Shown here: one piece after another, positions 52,228 to 61,779 of the stretch
Layout of the letters: each line of letters begins with the position of its first letter
Numbering within the stretch: the first letter of the stretch is position 1
NCBI RefSeq assembly: GCF_902506325.1
Contig: NZ_LR732330.1
Coordinates: 372,001 to 436,000 of the forward strand
Length of the DNA: 64,000 nt
Reading direction: 5' to 3'
Source: Limnobacter sp. 130
GTDB taxonomy: Bacteria; Pseudomonadota; Gammaproteobacteria; Burkholderiales; Burkholderiaceae_B
Position numbers and translations under genes: made by a program
The notes under the pieces: model-generated
What the model saw: the letters and a program-made list of their open reading frames with translations, nothing else
Databases searched by the model: none
Told to the model about the DNA's origin: nothing

Positions 52228-52851
52228 ATGTCGCAAGCGTCCATGCCACTGTTTCCGTTGGCAACAGTCCTGTATCCACAAGGTGTTTTGAATCTTCAAA
52301 TTTTCGAGGTGCGCTATCTCGACTTGATGAAAAAATGCCTGCGTGACAACACACCCTTTGGTGTGGTCAGCCTGCTCGATGGCAATGAAGTTCGCCGCCC
52401 CGATGAACAAATTCAGTTGGCCAAGTTCGGCACACTGGTCAATATTGAACACCACGAATTCACCACGCCCACATTGATGAACATTTCCACCGTGGGAACA
52501 CAGCGTTTCAAGTTGCTGAATGCCGAACAAGAAAAAAATGGTTTGTGGATGGGCGAGATACAAACCCTGCCCGCTGACTCCGTGGTTGAAATACCCGACT
52601 ACCTGCAAGGCAGCGCCAATGCCCTGGCCAACCTGATCAACTCAATCGACGAGCAAGGAATTGCCGAGGATCAATTGCCATTTCGCAAACCCTATAAATT
52701 GATGGACAGCGGCTGGGTTGCCAACCGTTGGTGCGAACTGCTGCCCCTGGACAAGCCCACCAAACTACAACTGCTGGCTTTGGACAACCCATTGCTGCGG
52801 CTTGAGTTGATTGACGACACTTTGGCAGCGCAAGGTTTGCTCAAAAGTTGA
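52228..52851 (+). CDS. LON N-terminal-like (substrate-binding) domain protein
   Basis: This 207-residue cytoplasmic protein consists of the LON N-terminal domain only. It starts MPLFPLATVLYPQGVLNLQI and then FEVRYLDLMKKCLRDNTPFG, and has the domain's second part with helices near the end (LPLDKPTKLQLLALDNPLLR). It lacks the AAA+ ATPase and protease parts of Lon. Such free-standing proteins are common in beta- and gammaproteobacteria; their role is unsettled. AAGGAAG lies before the ATG at 52228. The 219 bases up to the next gene hold no gene I can support. Confidence 0.88.
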   Translation: MSQASMPLFPLATVLYPQGVLNLQIFEVRYLDLMKKCLRDNTPFGVVSLLDGNEVRRPDEQIQLAKFGTLVNIEHHEFTTPTLMNISTVGTQRFKLLNAEQEKNGLWMGEIQTLPADSVVEIPDYLQGSANALANLINSIDEQGIAEDQLPFRKPYKLMDSGWVANRWCELLPLDKPTKLQLLALDNPLLRLELIDDTLAAQGLLKS

Positions 52852-53070
52852 CCAAACCAGCAATGCGACCTACTATTGCGCCATGCCTACCTTCAAAAAA
52901 CATGCCGCAGCCGCACTGCACGCCTTGCTCAACTGCAAGGCACGCTGCCGCGCGCGTGTTTGCCCGCCGGCCGCACATTCTTAAGCCCGGCGATCACCCA
53001 CCCTACCCAATTCGCGCACACCACACGCATCGCCGGGCACACTCCAAGCGCAACAGCCTGAGAGTTAAAC

Positions 53071-53469
53071 ATGAAGAAATTACGCACGCCCGAGCGATTG
53101 ATGAACGAACTGGATTTGGCCCGCATTTCCAAATTGACTGCTCCATTCCCGCCGGAATTGCTGGAGGCGATTGATGATTCTGAAGTGATCACGCCGAAAG
53201 AAATTCCTGCCGACGTGATCACAATGAACAGCCTTTTTACCGTAGTTGAAACAGAAAGTGGACACAGCAACAAACTGATGCTGTGTTACCCCAACGATGC
53301 GGAACCTGCGAAAGGCTATATTTCCGTACTGTCGCCTGTGGGTGCCAGCTTATTGGGTCGTAAAGCGGGCACGCTGGCACAATGGGCAACCCCGAACGGA
53401 GAACAGCATTTCGCAGTGGTGAAGGAAATTCTGTTTCAGCCCGAGGCCAGCGGCGATTACACAACTTAA
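53071..53469 (+). CDS. rnk: Rnk-like nucleoside diphosphate kinase regulator (GreA/GreB C-terminal fold)
   Basis: This 132-residue protein has an N-terminal short helical region and the GreA/GreB C-terminal FKBP-like domain (about 55-125): VITMNSLFTVVETESG, KLMLCYPNDAEP and ISVLSPVGASLLGRKAG. Rnk binds RNA polymerase without acting as a cleavage factor and affects Ndk levels. A close relative is the transcription factor-like GreA family, but the coiled coil is absent here, which favours Rnk. A perfect palindrome (ACAACTTAAGTTGT, 53461-53474) covers its stop codon. Confidence 0.82.
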   Translation: MKKLRTPERLMNELDLARISKLTAPFPPELLEAIDDSEVITPKEIPADVITMNSLFTVVETESGHSNKLMLCYPNDAEPAKGYISVLSPVGASLLGRKAGTLAQWATPNGEQHFAVVKEILFQPEASGDYTT

Positions 53470-53474
53470 GTTGT

Positions 53475-54455
53475 TTAAGTGTTGGCTGTGATCACCACCT
53501 TGCCCACCACTTTTCTGTCCAACAAATCTTGCAGGGCCTGTGCGCCCTGCGAGAGTGGATACACCTTGGACACCAGTGGTTTCAGTTTGCCTTGTTCGAT
53601 CAAGGCAAACATTTCACCCAGGTCTTTGATGAAATCGAACAACTGACGATTCACAAAGTCACCCCAAAATACACCCACAATCGCTGCGCCTTTAAGCAAG
53701 GGCAAATTCAGTGGAATACTTGGAATTTCACCGTCTGCAAAACCGATCACCAAATAGCGCCCACTCCAGCCAATGCTGCGAAATGCCGGTTCAGCATACT
53801 TGCCACCCACCGGATCAAAAATAACATTCGGACCTTTACCGCCAGTCAATTCTTTCACGCGTTCACGCAAATCGCTGGTGCTGTAATTAATTAATTCATC
53901 AGCTCCGTTCTCTTTGCAAATGGCCAGCTTTTCTTCCGTAGAAGCGGCTGCAATCACTTTCGCACCCAAGGCCTTGGCAATTTGAATAGCAGCCAAACCC
54001 ACGCCACCTGCAGCACCCAACACCAACAGGGTTTCACCTTCTTTCAGTTGTCCACGGGCTTTCAATGCGTGGTAGGAAGTGCCATAGGCCAAGGTGAACG
54101 AGGCAGCAGTTTCGAAATCAATGGCCGCAGGCATTGGGATAATCTGCTTGGCTTGCACCAGCACTTTTTCAGCGAAGGCACCGTGTGTGCACATTGCAAT
54201 CACGCGGTCGCCCACTTTCACGTTCTTTACACCGTCACCCAGTGCAGCCACCACACCAGCCAGTTCTGCGCCCGGCGCAAAGGGCAAGGCAGGCTTGAAC
54301 TGATACTTGCCCTGGATAATCAAGGCATCGGGAAAATTAACACCAGCGGCTTTCATGTCCACCACCACTTGGCCTGGGCCCGGCTGCGGGTCGGCGGTTT
54401 CCTCATGCACCAGGGTGTCGGGCAATCCCAAAGTTTTACACAGCAATGCTTTCAT
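53475..54455 (-). CDS. NADPH:quinone oxidoreductase family protein (MDR superfamily)
   Basis: This 326-residue medium-chain dehydrogenase/reductase has no catalytic zinc. It has the GroES-like N-terminal domain (GQVVVDMKAAGVNFPDALI, PGAELAGVVAALGDGV) and the Rossmann domain with LGAAGGVGLAAIQIAKALGA. FDPVGG and WSGRYLVIGFADGEIPSIPL follow. This is the QOR/quinone reductase group, which reduces quinones or enoyl compounds with NADPH. It lies 15 bases after an SDR gene on the same strand, so both may share an operon. Confidence 0.9.
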   Translation of the reverse strand: MKALLCKTLGLPDTLVHEETADPQPGPGQVVVDMKAAGVNFPDALIIQGKYQFKPALPFAPGAELAGVVAALGDGVKNVKVGDRVIAMCTHGAFAEKVLVQAKQIIPMPAAIDFETAASFTLAYGTSYHALKARGQLKEGETLLVLGAAGGVGLAAIQIAKALGAKVIAAASTEEKLAICKENGADELINYSTSDLRERVKELTGGKGPNVIFDPVGGKYAEPAFRSIGWSGRYLVIGFADGEIPSIPLNLPLLKGAAIVGVFWGDFVNRQLFDFIKDLGEMFALIEQGKLKPLVSKVYPLSQGAQALQDLLDRKVVGKVVITANT

Positions 54456-54470
54456 TGTTTTGTCTCCTTC

Positions 54471-55310
54471 TTATTTTGGCAGTGTGGGATTTTGTTGCCC
54501 CAGAATTTCTTGCATACGGGTTTCAATCACCGGGAACATGTAGCTGTGTGGAATCACATAGAAACGGTTCTCTGAAATTGCATTGAAAGTTTCCACGGCC
54601 ATGTCATCTGCAGTTAACTGCCCGCTGGCAATTGCCTTGCCAATTCGCTTGTTCAGTTGAGCAGAAAATCCCTCGATTGGCATGGTTTGCGCCACATCAC
54701 TGGGTCGGTTGCGCTCGGAATTGCCAATGCCTGTCGGTACCCATGCCGGGCACAACAGAGAAACACCCACCGTTGATTGAGTCATTTGAAGCTCAAGGCT
54801 CAAGGTTTCACTTAGCGTTACCACACCGTGCTTACTCACGTTGTAAGCCGCCATGCCGGGGTTAGACACCAACCCTGCCACCGAGGCTGTGTTCACAATA
54901 TGCGCCGCGCCGCCCTGTGCCTGCATGCGGGGAAGAAATTCAGAAATGCCGTGCACCACACTCCACAGGTTCACCTGCAACACCCATTCCCAATCGGCCA
55001 CGGTGTGTTCCCACGTGGTGCGCGCCAAGGCCACTCCCGCATTATTGAACAGCAAATGCACGGCGTTGAATTTTGAATATGCTGCATCGGCAAGGGATTT
55101 TATTTCTGCTGCATGGCGCACATCGATGCGCAACGCCAACACCCGATCAGCCGGCAAGTTCAGTTGTTCTGTCGCCGCAAGAAGTGCAGCCTCATCAATG
55201 TCGGCCAGCACCATGTTCATGCCCTGTGCTGCTGCATGTTTGGCCAAAGCCAAACCAATGCCGCTGGCCGCCCCAGTGATCACGGCGGTTTTGCCGTTGA
55301 ATTCATTCAT
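54471..55310 (-). CDS. Short-chain dehydrogenase/reductase (SDR)
   Basis: This 279-residue classical SDR has the coenzyme motif TGAASGIGLALAKHAA (about 12-27), NNAGVAL near 92, the catalytic Ser in IVNTASVAGL and the YxxxK pair in AAYNVSKHGVVTLSE. Asp near residue 38 (LADIDEAAL) suggests NAD(H) preference. It is followed by the quinone oxidoreductase gene. Its substrate is not evident. Confidence 0.9.
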   Translation of the reverse strand: MNEFNGKTAVITGAASGIGLALAKHAAAQGMNMVLADIDEAALLAATEQLNLPADRVLALRIDVRHAAEIKSLADAAYSKFNAVHLLFNNAGVALARTTWEHTVADWEWVLQVNLWSVVHGISEFLPRMQAQGGAAHIVNTASVAGLVSNPGMAAYNVSKHGVVTLSETLSLELQMTQSTVGVSLLCPAWVPTGIGNSERNRPSDVAQTMPIEGFSAQLNKRIGKAIASGQLTADDMAVETFNAISENRFYVIPHSYMFPVIETRMQEILGQQNPTLPK

Positions 55311-55411
55311 GGATTGTTGTCTCCGAATTTCTTCTTTTGCTTTTCAGCTTCTGCTGAGTTAAAACCAGATTAACAGAACCAAAGGAACAGTTTTATCTCA
55401 GAGGCTTTGCA

Positions 55412-56131
55412 ATGAAAAATCGATTAAATAAGTTGTTGGCGATGTCAGTCTTGCTGCCGTTGTTTTGGATTGGGAATAATGCCTGGGCCAGCTGCACCTA
55501 CGCCACCATTGCCAACCCCCACCCCGATGGAATTGGCAAATCGTATTGCGACCGTCAAATTTCAAAAGTAATGGGTTGGCAAGGTGCGCCCTGGCTTGAG
55601 CGCCCTCAACGCCTTGAAGAAGAGCGCACCGATTTGCTGATCCAGAAATTGAATTTAAAACCCGGCATGGTGGTAGGCGACATTGGCGCGGGCACAGGGC
55701 ACATTGCCCAAATGATCGCCGACAAAATTGCACCGAACGGTGTGGTTTGGGCAGTTGATATTCAGCCGCAAATGATCAAAATGCTGCAAAAGAAGGCAGA
55801 TGGTTTACCCAAAGGCCGCATGCAAATTCGACAATCGGGCGAGAAGAACTTGAACCTGCCCGACCGAATACTGGATGTAGCGATTATGGTCGATGTGTAT
55901 CACGAGCTTGAATACCCGCGTGAAACGCTTCAATCGCTGATGAAGGCTGTAAAAAAAGGCGGAAAAATTGTGTTTGTAGAATACAGGGCCTTTGACCCCG
56001 ATGTGCCGATTAAAGCGCTGCACACCATGAGCGTGGCACAGGTTCAAAAAGAAGCGGAAAACCTGGGGCTGAAATACGAAAAAGCCGAAAGCCTGAGCTG
56101 GCAGAACATGATTACGTTCATCAATCCGTAA
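55412..56131 (+). CDS. Class I SAM-dependent methyltransferase with a signal peptide
   Basis: This 239-residue protein has a clear signal peptide (KLLAMSVLLPLFWIGNNAWA, cleavage near AWA-SC) and then a Rossmann methyltransferase domain. Motif I is VVGDIGAGTGHIAQMIA and the acidic second strand reads VWAVDIQPQMIKML. VDVYHELEYPRETLQ marks motif III/IV. The mature part has cysteines near its start (SCTYAT, YCDRQ). A SAM enzyme outside the cytoplasm is odd, because SAM is cytoplasmic. The segment might instead act as a membrane anchor. It overlaps the convergent flavoprotein gene by 11 bases. Confidence 0.8.
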   Translation: MKNRLNKLLAMSVLLPLFWIGNNAWASCTYATIANPHPDGIGKSYCDRQISKVMGWQGAPWLERPQRLEEERTDLLIQKLNLKPGMVVGDIGAGTGHIAQMIADKIAPNGVVWAVDIQPQMIKMLQKKADGLPKGRMQIRQSGEKNLNLPDRILDVAIMVDVYHELEYPRETLQSLMKAVKKGGKIVFVEYRAFDPDVPIKALHTMSVAQVQKEAENLGLKYEKAESLSWQNMITFINP

Positions 56132-57371
56132 TTGAGTCGTAATGCCAGCGCAACACGCCCTGCCCTGCAGCCATTCCGGTTGCAAAACAGGCAGTGAGCA
56201 AATAACCGCCAGTGGGTGCTTCCCAGTCCAGCATTTCACCTGCCACAAATGTACCCGGCTTGTGCGTCAGCATGTAATTGCTGTCCATGCCTTCAAAACA
56301 CACACCACCTGCTGTGCTAATTGCCTCGTCGATGGGGCGTGTTGCGTGAACAGTAATCGGCAGGGCCTTGATGGTTGAAACCAGTTTGTCAGAATTCTTG
56401 AAACCATCTTTACCCAACACTTCATGCAACAGGGCCAACTTCACGCCTGCAATTCCCAATTTGCTCTTGAAGTAGCTGGACATGGACTGACTGCTGCGAG
56501 CCAAACCCGCCACGTCAGTTCGAACCCGATCAACACTGCGCCCCGGCAACAAATCGAGCGTGAAAGTTGCACTGCCCTGCGCATTCAACCGTTGGCGAAT
56601 CTCACGCGAGAATGCATAAATCAGGCTACCCTCAACACCGTACTGGCCAATCACCATTTCACCTGGCCGCTCGGTTTCCAGACCTTGCAAGTTGGTAAAT
56701 TTCAAAGCCACCGATTTAAGCGGTGCGCCTGCAAATTTCTCGCGAAGGTAATCGCTCCACTTCACCTCAAAACCGCAATTCGCGCTTTCAAGTTCAGCCA
56801 CGCCAACACCAGCGCCACGCAAGAGGGGCACCCACGCACCATCGGAACCGAGCTTGGGCCAGCTTGCACCGCCCAGCGCCAGTATTGTGGCCGTGGGTGA
56901 ACATTCAACTGAACCATTCGGCGTAGAAAATTGCAATTGACCCTGCGCGCACCAACCTTGCCACCGGTGGCGCACATGCATGCGCACACCCTTGCTTCGC
57001 AATCGATGCAACCAGGAACGCAACAAAGGCGCTGCTTTCATTTCCTTCGGGAACACCCGGCCTGAGGTACCCACAAAGGTTTCAATACCCAAACCATGCA
57101 CCCATTCGCACAATTGCTCCGGTGTCATCAAATCAAGTGTGGCTTGTAAATGCGGTTGCCGGTCTGCATAGCGGGAGCAAAACTTTGCGTACTCTTCGCT
57201 GTGCGTAATGTTGAGCCCACCAATGCCAGCCAACAAAAACTTGCGCCCAAACGAAGGCATGGCATCAAACACATCCACCTGCACGCCCGCATTGCTGAGC
57301 ACCTCCGCGGCCATCAAGCCCGCAGGACCGCCGCCAACAATGGCCACTGATTTATTCAAGGTGTCAGGCAT
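56121..57371 (-). CDS. YhiN/HI0933-type FAD-dependent flavoprotein
   Basis: This 416-residue flavoprotein has an N-terminal FAD-binding Rossmann motif (VAIVGGGPAGLMAAEVLSNA) and the HI0933-like insert. FGRKFLLAGIGGLNITHSE near 42-60 is the family signature of the TIGR03862 subgroup. The C-terminal FAD part reads FVAGEMLDWEAPTGGYLLTA. The biochemical role of these proteins is not established. It is followed by a small DUF3820 gene after 12 bases on the same strand (which begins at 57605 and is transcribed first). Confidence 0.87.
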   Translation of the reverse strand: MPDTLNKSVAIVGGGPAGLMAAEVLSNAGVQVDVFDAMPSFGRKFLLAGIGGLNITHSEEYAKFCSRYADRQPHLQATLDLMTPEQLCEWVHGLGIETFVGTSGRVFPKEMKAAPLLRSWLHRLRSKGVRMHVRHRWQGWCAQGQLQFSTPNGSVECSPTATILALGGASWPKLGSDGAWVPLLRGAGVGVAELESANCGFEVKWSDYLREKFAGAPLKSVALKFTNLQGLETERPGEMVIGQYGVEGSLIYAFSREIRQRLNAQGSATFTLDLLPGRSVDRVRTDVAGLARSSQSMSSYFKSKLGIAGVKLALLHEVLGKDGFKNSDKLVSTIKALPITVHATRPIDEAISTAGGVCFEGMDSNYMLTHKPGTFVAGEMLDWEAPTGGYLLTACFATGMAAGQGVLRWHYDSITD

Positions 57372-57383
57372 GCAGTGATAGGC

Positions 57384-57605
57384 TTAATTTGAAGTTGAAT
57401 TGCGAAGTGGTTTAAGCAAGTGGCTTAAACCGTTGTGGTCAATTTCCTGCATCAAGGCAAGCAAACGACCAATTTCACCTTTCGGAAAGCCCTCACGGGC
57501 AAACCAGTTCAGGTAATTGCCGGGCAAATCTGCAAGCAACTTGCCCTGGTGCTTACCAAAAGGCATTTTCATGGTCACAAGCTTTTGTAGATCGTCTGGA
57601 TTCAT
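57384..57605 (-). CDS. DUF3820 family small protein
   Basis: This 73-residue protein contains the family core MPFGKHQGKLLADLPGNYLNW (shared with the exonuclease-associated PFGKYKGxxLxDLP motif) and then FAREGFPKGEIGRLLALMQEI. DUF3820 domains also occur at the ends of DnaQ-like exonucleases, but here the domain is alone. The ATG is preceded by TTTAAATG-type AT-rich sequence, so the start is not strongly marked. It is upstream of the YhiN-type gene. The function is unknown. Confidence 0.85.
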   Translation of the reverse strand: MNPDDLQKLVTMKMPFGKHQGKLLADLPGNYLNWFAREGFPKGEIGRLLALMQEIDHNGLSHLLKPLRNSTSN

Positions 57606-57658
57606 TTAAAAATTATAAAGCATGAAGCCCGCCGCCCAGCAAGGTTTACCCTTGCGCG

Positions 57659-59548
57659 TTAAATCTGTACCCGCGTACCCAACTCCACCACCGCATTCGA
57701 GGGCAACCTGAAAAAATCCACCACACCGCCTGCATTGCGACTCATGGCAGCAAAAAGTTGCTCGCGCCACCTGGCCATGCCCGAACCCGCCGTGGGCACC
57801 ACGGTTTCACGGCTCAAAAAGTAAGTGGTTTCGAACAGAGAAACTTTTAGGCCCACCTCGTCAGTCAACTCCAAAGCCTTGGGAATGTCAGGCGTGTTCA
57901 TAAAGCCATAGCGCACCGTCACTTGCCAAAACCCGCGGCTTAGCGAATTCACTTCAACCCGGTTCAAATTGCCAACCCAAGGCACGCTTTCAAACACCAC
58001 CGTCAATATCACGTTCGATGCATGCAGCACCTGGTTGTGTTTCAAGTTGTGCAGCAAAGCCATGGGTACTTTGTCAGGGTCAGCCACCGGGTACACGGCA
58101 GTGCGGTAAGCACGGTTAATTTGATCCACATTCAGTGTGGGCAAAAAATCGTTCAAATCAATGCCGTCTTTCTGAATACTTTTCATCAGCAACTTGCGGC
58201 CACGCCACCAGGTAGACATGGCTACAAACAAGGCCAAGCCCAACACGATCGGAAACCAGCCACCATCCAGCAATTTGAATGCGCAGCTAACCACCAGCAG
58301 TATGTCGATCAGAATGAAGAAGATGGTGGCCCCCACCGACAACCATGCAGGCAGACCCCAGCTGTGACGAATCACAAAGTAGGTCAGCGTGGTGGTGATC
58401 AGCATGGTCAAGGTGACCGCGATACCATAAGCCCCCGCCAGGTTGGAGGAATTATGGAACATCAATACCGCCAGCAACACGCCCGCCAACAACAACCAGT
58501 TTACGGCGGGCATGTAAATTTGGCCCGACTCTTTGGCGGAGGTGTAGTGAATTTTCATGCGCGGTAAAAAGCCCAGCTGAATGGCTTGCTTGCTCATGGA
58601 ATACGCACCAGAAATAACCGCCTGCGATGCAATAATGGCGGCCATGGTGGCCAAGGCCAATGCAGGAATTACCATGGTTTCGGGGAACGAACGATAGAAT
58701 GGATTTTCAATGGCGCTGGGGTCTGCAATCAACAAAGCCCCCTGCCCCAGATAATTCAAAGCAAGGCTTGGAAAAACAAAGAATGTCCATGCTAGCCGAA
58801 TTGGTTTTTTCCCGAAGTGTCCCATGTCGGCATATAGCGCTTCTGCGCCGGTTAAGGCCAACACAATTGCGCCAAATGCAGCAAACAAACCCCATCCTCT
58901 GTCGAGCACAAATTGAACGGCATGCACCGGGTTCAGTGCGTATAAAATTTTGGGTGCACTGGCAATATTGACAATGCCCACCACGCCCAAGGTAATAAAC
59001 CACACAACAATAACAGGGCCAAAAAACTTGCCCACCACCGAAGTACCGTGACGTTGAACAGCAAACAGCCCAATCAGGATCAATACACTAAGCGGAATAA
59101 TGTAGGGCGTTAAGGTGGGCGTAATCAGCGTCAGCCCTTCCATGGCACCCAGCACTGAAATAGCTGGTGTAATTACGCTGTCGCCATAAAAAAGCGTGGC
59201 ACCAAACACACCAATTAACAACAACACAGTTTTCAGTTTCGGGTTCTTGCGAACTGCTTCCGAGGCCAATGCGGTAAGCGCCAAGCCACCGCCCTCGCCA
59301 TTGTTGTCAGCCTTCAAAATCAGGACCACATACTTCAAAGTGACCACCAACATCAAGGCCCAAAAAATGACGGAAATGGCGCCAGTTAGATTCTCGGGAT
59401 TCAATGGCACGCCACTGTTCTCGCCAAACACTTCCTTAACTGTGTACAGCGGGCTGGTCCCAATGTCGCCGTACACAACGCCGATGGCACCCAAGGTAAG
59501 TGCGGCCAGGCCAGCTTTGGTTTTGTCTTTTGATTCGGGTTTGTTCAT
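57659..59548 (-). CDS. kup: Low-affinity potassium transporter Kup
   Basis: Kup imports K+ (with H+) across the inner membrane. The 629-residue protein has twelve helices and a soluble C-terminal domain. Signatures include [20 protein letters not shown] at about 17-36, [35 protein letters not shown] and [19 protein letters not shown]. Its length is typical. It lies just downstream of a KdpDE-like sensor pair on the same strand (73-base gap), so potassium-dependent control of kup is plausible. Confidence 0.95.
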   Translation of the reverse strand: MNKPESKDKTKAGLAALTLGAIGVVYGDIGTSPLYTVKEVFGENSGVPLNPENLTGAISVIFWALMLVVTLKYVVLILKADNNGEGGGLALTALASEAVRKNPKLKTVLLLIGVFGATLFYGDSVITPAISVLGAMEGLTLITPTLTPYIIPLSVLILIGLFAVQRHGTSVVGKFFGPVIVVWFITLGVVGIVNIASAPKILYALNPVHAVQFVLDRGWGLFAAFGAIVLALTGAEALYADMGHFGKKPIRLAWTFFVFPSLALNYLGQGALLIADPSAIENPFYRSFPETMVIPALALATMAAIIASQAVISGAYSMSKQAIQLGFLPRMKIHYTSAKESGQIYMPAVNWLLLAGVLLAVLMFHNSSNLAGAYGIAVTLTMLITTTLTYFVIRHSWGLPAWLSVGATIFFILIDILLVVSCAFKLLDGGWFPIVLGLALFVAMSTWWRGRKLLMKSIQKDGIDLNDFLPTLNVDQINRAYRTAVYPVADPDKVPMALLHNLKHNQVLHASNVILTVVFESVPWVGNLNRVEVNSLSRGFWQVTVRYGFMNTPDIPKALELTDEVGLKVSLFETTYFLSRETVVPTAGSGMARWREQLFAAMSRNAGGVVDFFRLPSNAVVELGTRVQI

Positions 59549-59621
59549 GTTTGCAACGCATCTGCAGTGTGAAAACAGCCTGCATCATGCGCTGCAACAT
59601 ATAAGGAAGTTATAAGGAAAC

Positions 59622-60323
59622 TTATTCGCTGGCTAACATACGATAGCCAACACCGGTTTCCGTCAAAATAAAGTGTGGGTCTGCGGGGTTGTTCTCAATT
59701 TTCGCGCGCAACTGGCCAACATACAAGCGGGTGTATTGGGTGTGCTCAAGGTACTCCGCACCCCACACATCAGCCAACAATTGCCGATGGCTTACAGCCT
59801 GCCCGGCACTTCGCACCAGGCGAGCCAGTAACTCATACTCGGTGGGCGTTAATTTGATTTCAGCGCCTTGCAGGGTAATTTCACGCTTCACCAGGTCAAT
59901 GTTCAAACCATCACGCTGATACATCAAAGTGGCTGGCTGCGCCAAATTGCCACGGTGGCGCAAGGCCACACGGATGCGTGCCAATAACTCGCCTACGTTA
60001 AAGGGCTTCACCAGGTAGTCGTCAGCCCCGGCATCCAGTAATTCAATTTTGCTGTCTTCATGCGGGCGCGCTGAAATCACAATCACTGGTGCACTGCCTG
60101 CCCGGCGGGCCAGTTCCAAAAAGCTTTTGCCATCGCCATCGGGTAAACCCAAATCCAGCAAATACAAATCAAAAGCCTGCCCATCGGGCTGATTGGCCAA
60201 CAAGGCTTTGGCTTCAGACAAACTGGCCGCCGTGGCCACCGAATGCCCTTCCGTGATCAAAGTGTTGCGCAGCGCCTTGCCCAGCTCGCGGTCGTCTTCA
60301 ATCAACAAAATACGAATGCTCAT
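59622..60323 (-). CDS. KdpE-like OmpR-family response regulator
   Basis: This 233-residue regulator has a receiver domain with acidic residues IEDD (8-11) and phospho-acceptor Asp57 (LYLLDLGLPDGDG). The lysine lies in DDYLVKPFNVGELLARI, and the C-terminal winged helix has LTPTEYELLARLVRSAGQAV and LRAKIENNPADPHFILTETG. The whole pattern is that of KdpE. The ATG at 60323 overlaps the sensor gene by four bases. No kdpFABC pump is near; kup follows instead. Confidence 0.87.
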   Translation of the reverse strand: MSIRILLIEDDRELGKALRNTLITEGHSVATAASLSEAKALLANQPDGQAFDLYLLDLGLPDGDGKSFLELARRAGSAPVIVISARPHEDSKIELLDAGADDYLVKPFNVGELLARIRVALRHRGNLAQPATLMYQRDGLNIDLVKREITLQGAEIKLTPTEYELLARLVRSAGQAVSHRQLLADVWGAEYLEHTQYTRLYVGQLRAKIENNPADPHFILTETGVGYRMLASE

Positions 60324-61771
60324 GTGTTGTTGTCCTGCACCGCGGCCAAGGGCAACGCAAAGGTAGCCAAAACGCCCTGACCGGAATTTGCTGGCGAGGA
60401 AAAACTCAAACGGCCCGAATGAACCTGCGCCACGGCATGGCAAAGCTGCAAGCCAATGCCCAAACCCCGGAATTCATCACCCTGCAATTTATGTTGACCC
60501 TGCATGCCCTGCCCACGGTCTGCCACTTGAAACACCACCTCACCCTGCTGTTGCAACACAAGCAATTCGACTGAACCAGGAGCGCCCGAATGTTTCATCG
60601 CATTGTCAATCAGATTGTCCAACACCTGCTCCACCAGCACCATATTGCAATTCACCAAGGGCAAGCCAGCATCAACTTTCACGGTGGGCAAATACAGGGT
60701 CTTGCGTTTTCTCAGGCGCTGCAACACGGCCGCTACCATGTCCTCAACCGATTCCAGTTGCATGGGCACCTGCACCTGTTCACCACTAAGCCGCGCCAGC
60801 GTCAGCGTGTTGTCGGTAAGGCGTGCCACCTGCTGCGATTCCTCTTGAATCAACTCAGCATAATGCCTAATTTCATCTTTGCTCAAACGGTCAGTTTGCT
60901 CCAGTATCGCCGAGGCGGAAGTCATGATACTGGCCAGCGGTGTGCGCTGATCGTGCGCAATCGATGTTAAAAACAAGCTGCGGGTTTTCTGGGTTTGTGC
61001 CGATTCACGTGCACTTTGGGCACGTAACACATTGTCTCGACGCTCGCAGGCAAGGCCCATTTGATCCAACAGTGCCTGCGCGTCCCGCACCCACAAAGTC
61101 TCGTTAAAATCAACATCACCACCCACACACACGCACACACCATAGGCTTTCGATTTTCCACGCATGGGCAGGTAAAGGTCTTCAAGGTTGTCGTAACGCC
61201 CAGTGCTTTTCCCCAGCGCCTTGTTCTCTTTCAGGCAGGCATTGAACGCTTTGATTTGTGCAGCATTCAGTGAATCAACCTCCGTAGCAGTAAACTCCAC
61301 AACCACTTGTGCACAACCCTCGGCCATGCCAAGCAACAACTGCTGTAAATCTGAAAGCAGTTGTTCCGGCTTGTCGACCTCACGCAGCTTTTCACTCCAC
61401 TGCATCAGCTGCAAGGTGCGCTGCGCCTGTTGCCGCTCAAGCGCAGCAATTTGCTTTTGACGCCGCAACAAATAGGTAACCAGCCACGACACACTCATCA
61501 TTGTGATCAGCAAAATGCCATGCTCGTGAAGGTCAACATGAAATGTGTGCACGGGGGGCACCATTTGGTAGTTGAACATGAGTACCGCAAGCGCGCTGAG
61601 TGCCAACGAAAGCGCCAAAGGCAATAAAAGGGAATAGATGGAGGACACCAGAATGAGCACCACGGGCGCATTGGAAATCGTAACCCAGTCGTGCGGGTAG
61701 GCAAGCACCAACATCAGGGTGGCCCACAGGGCAATGCCCAAAACACCAGTCAGCAACGTGATCGATTTCAT
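60320..61771 (-). CDS. KdpD C-terminal-like sensor histidine kinase (DUF4118)
   Basis: This 483-residue membrane kinase corresponds to the C-terminal half of KdpD. Four membrane helices lie within the first 105 residues (DUF4118 module, e.g. LALSLALSALAVLMFNYQMV), then a GAF-like region (about 130-250). The H-box SIAHDQRTPLASIMTSASAI has His273, and the ATPase domain has NLIDNAMKHSG, DRGQGM and GLGIGL. The N-terminal KdpD and UspA domains that bind c-di-AMP and sense K+ are missing. The Cys-rich GVCVCVGGDV at about 211-220 is unusual. It is coupled to the regulator gene. Confidence 0.86.
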   Translation of the reverse strand: MKSITLLTGVLGIALWATLMLVLAYPHDWVTISNAPVVLILVSSIYSLLLPLALSLALSALAVLMFNYQMVPPVHTFHVDLHEHGILLITMMSVSWLVTYLLRRQKQIAALERQQAQRTLQLMQWSEKLREVDKPEQLLSDLQQLLLGMAEGCAQVVVEFTATEVDSLNAAQIKAFNACLKENKALGKSTGRYDNLEDLYLPMRGKSKAYGVCVCVGGDVDFNETLWVRDAQALLDQMGLACERRDNVLRAQSARESAQTQKTRSLFLTSIAHDQRTPLASIMTSASAILEQTDRLSKDEIRHYAELIQEESQQVARLTDNTLTLARLSGEQVQVPMQLESVEDMVAAVLQRLRKRKTLYLPTVKVDAGLPLVNCNMVLVEQVLDNLIDNAMKHSGAPGSVELLVLQQQGEVVFQVADRGQGMQGQHKLQGDEFRGLGIGLQLCHAVAQVHSGRLSFSSPANSGQGVLATFALPLAAVQDNNT

Positions 61772-61779
61772 GAATTCAT

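Noticed and set aside
52883-52984. 33-codon frame (MPTFKKHAAAALHALLNC start) in the gap before rnk
   Set aside because: There is no good ribosome site, the composition is Ala/Arg/Cys-rich as expected from GC-rich non-coding DNA, and no family is known.
53461-53474. Perfect palindrome ACAACTTAAGTTGT over the rnk stop codon as a terminator
   Set aside because: It is weak and AT-rich and lacks a following T run. It was noted under rnk but not called a terminator.
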